A program made the translations under genes and the position numbers. 64,000 bases of DNA, taken from assembly GCF_014170335.1 (NCBI RefSeq), contig NZ_LZZS01000038.1:1-64000 (forward strand). Direction: 5' to 3'. Under the pieces are notes generated by a model, which was given only the letters and a program-made list of their open reading frames with translations, ran no database searches and was not told where the DNA came from. Within the stretch, counting starts at the first letter, position 1. Each line of letters begins with the position of its first letter. Positions 63,956 to 64,000 of the stretch are shown piece by piece. This DNA is from Achromobacter sp. UMC46 (GTDB lineage Bacteria; Pseudomonadota; Gammaproteobacteria; Burkholderiales; Burkholderiaceae_B).

Positions 63956-64000
63956 GTCGAGGAATGCCCACGGTAAGGCGGCACCGGCGCGCGGCACCGC

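Noticed and set aside
1..64000. tRNA, rRNA, CRISPR, prophage or insertion sequence
   Set aside because: Looked for transposase-like products, repeat arrays and RNA gene signatures; none was seen by eye. A tRNA or covariance-model search would be decisive.

Overview
This 64-kb stretch has very high GC, dense short-gap operons on both strands, GTG/TTG starts backed by Shine-Dalgarno sites, a tripartite-tricarboxylate (Bug) receptor, a histidine-utilisation (hut) locus and many LysR regulators. That combination suggests a chromosome of the Alcaligenaceae (Burkholderiales), most like Achromobacter or a close Bordetella relative; this is inferred from gene content, not from a marker gene. I saw no rRNA, tRNA, CRISPR array, prophage or insertion sequence.

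Layout. 1-6 kb: the end of a polytopic membrane protein of the 'Gcr recombinase' family, then a Bug receptor / M20 amidohydrolase / phosphoribosyltransferase operon facing a LysR gene. 6-10.6 kb: a minimal Csu-like chaperone-usher pilus operon (pilin, chaperone, usher, two-domain SCPU tip protein) behind a 450-bp AT-rich upstream region. 11-14.2 kb: a DHA2 exporter and a chemoreceptor. 14.2-22.7 kb: the hut locus, with hutC-hutD ended by a terminator, then a palindromic HutC-type operator, hutU-hutH-permease-hutI, and a nitrilase-family enzyme. 22.9-24.4 kb: formaldehyde detoxification (frmR-frmA) with a recognisable FrmR/RcnR-type operator and a strong terminator. 24.5-31.2 kb: a lipoprotein 5'-nucleotidase, a WaaZ-like plus glycosyltransferase pair (LPS core), and an amino-acid permease paired with a PhyH dioxygenase. 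31.4-32.5 kb: a GTPase.

32.5-44.8 kb is the most integrated catabolic locus. It holds a complete peptide-type ABC importer whose genes are split between two divergent operons, a serine hydrolase, two D-amino-acid-oxidase-type flavoenzymes, a RidA deaminase, an aldehyde dehydrogenase and a LysR regulator. The set suggests uptake of an amide- or amine-containing compound, hydrolysis, oxidation of the amine to an imine, imine hydrolysis and aldehyde oxidation.

45-51 kb: two cyclic-di-GMP enzymes flank a DUF1059 gene and an uncharacterised periplasmic protein. 51-55 kb: two ornithine-cyclodeaminase-family genes, an Lrp regulator and an N-carbamoyl-D-amino-acid-hydrolase-like gene. 55-60 kb: LysR/MFS and LysR/aldo-keto reductase divergent pairs plus a DUF4261 gene. 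60.1-61.05 kb: a cluster of gene remnants (SDR, DUF4810 lipoprotein, CsgG-family C-terminus, YdeP/FdhF-like C-terminus) that looks like repeated deletion. 61-64 kb: a spermidine-synthase-like protein and a Tat-exported PhoD phosphatase.
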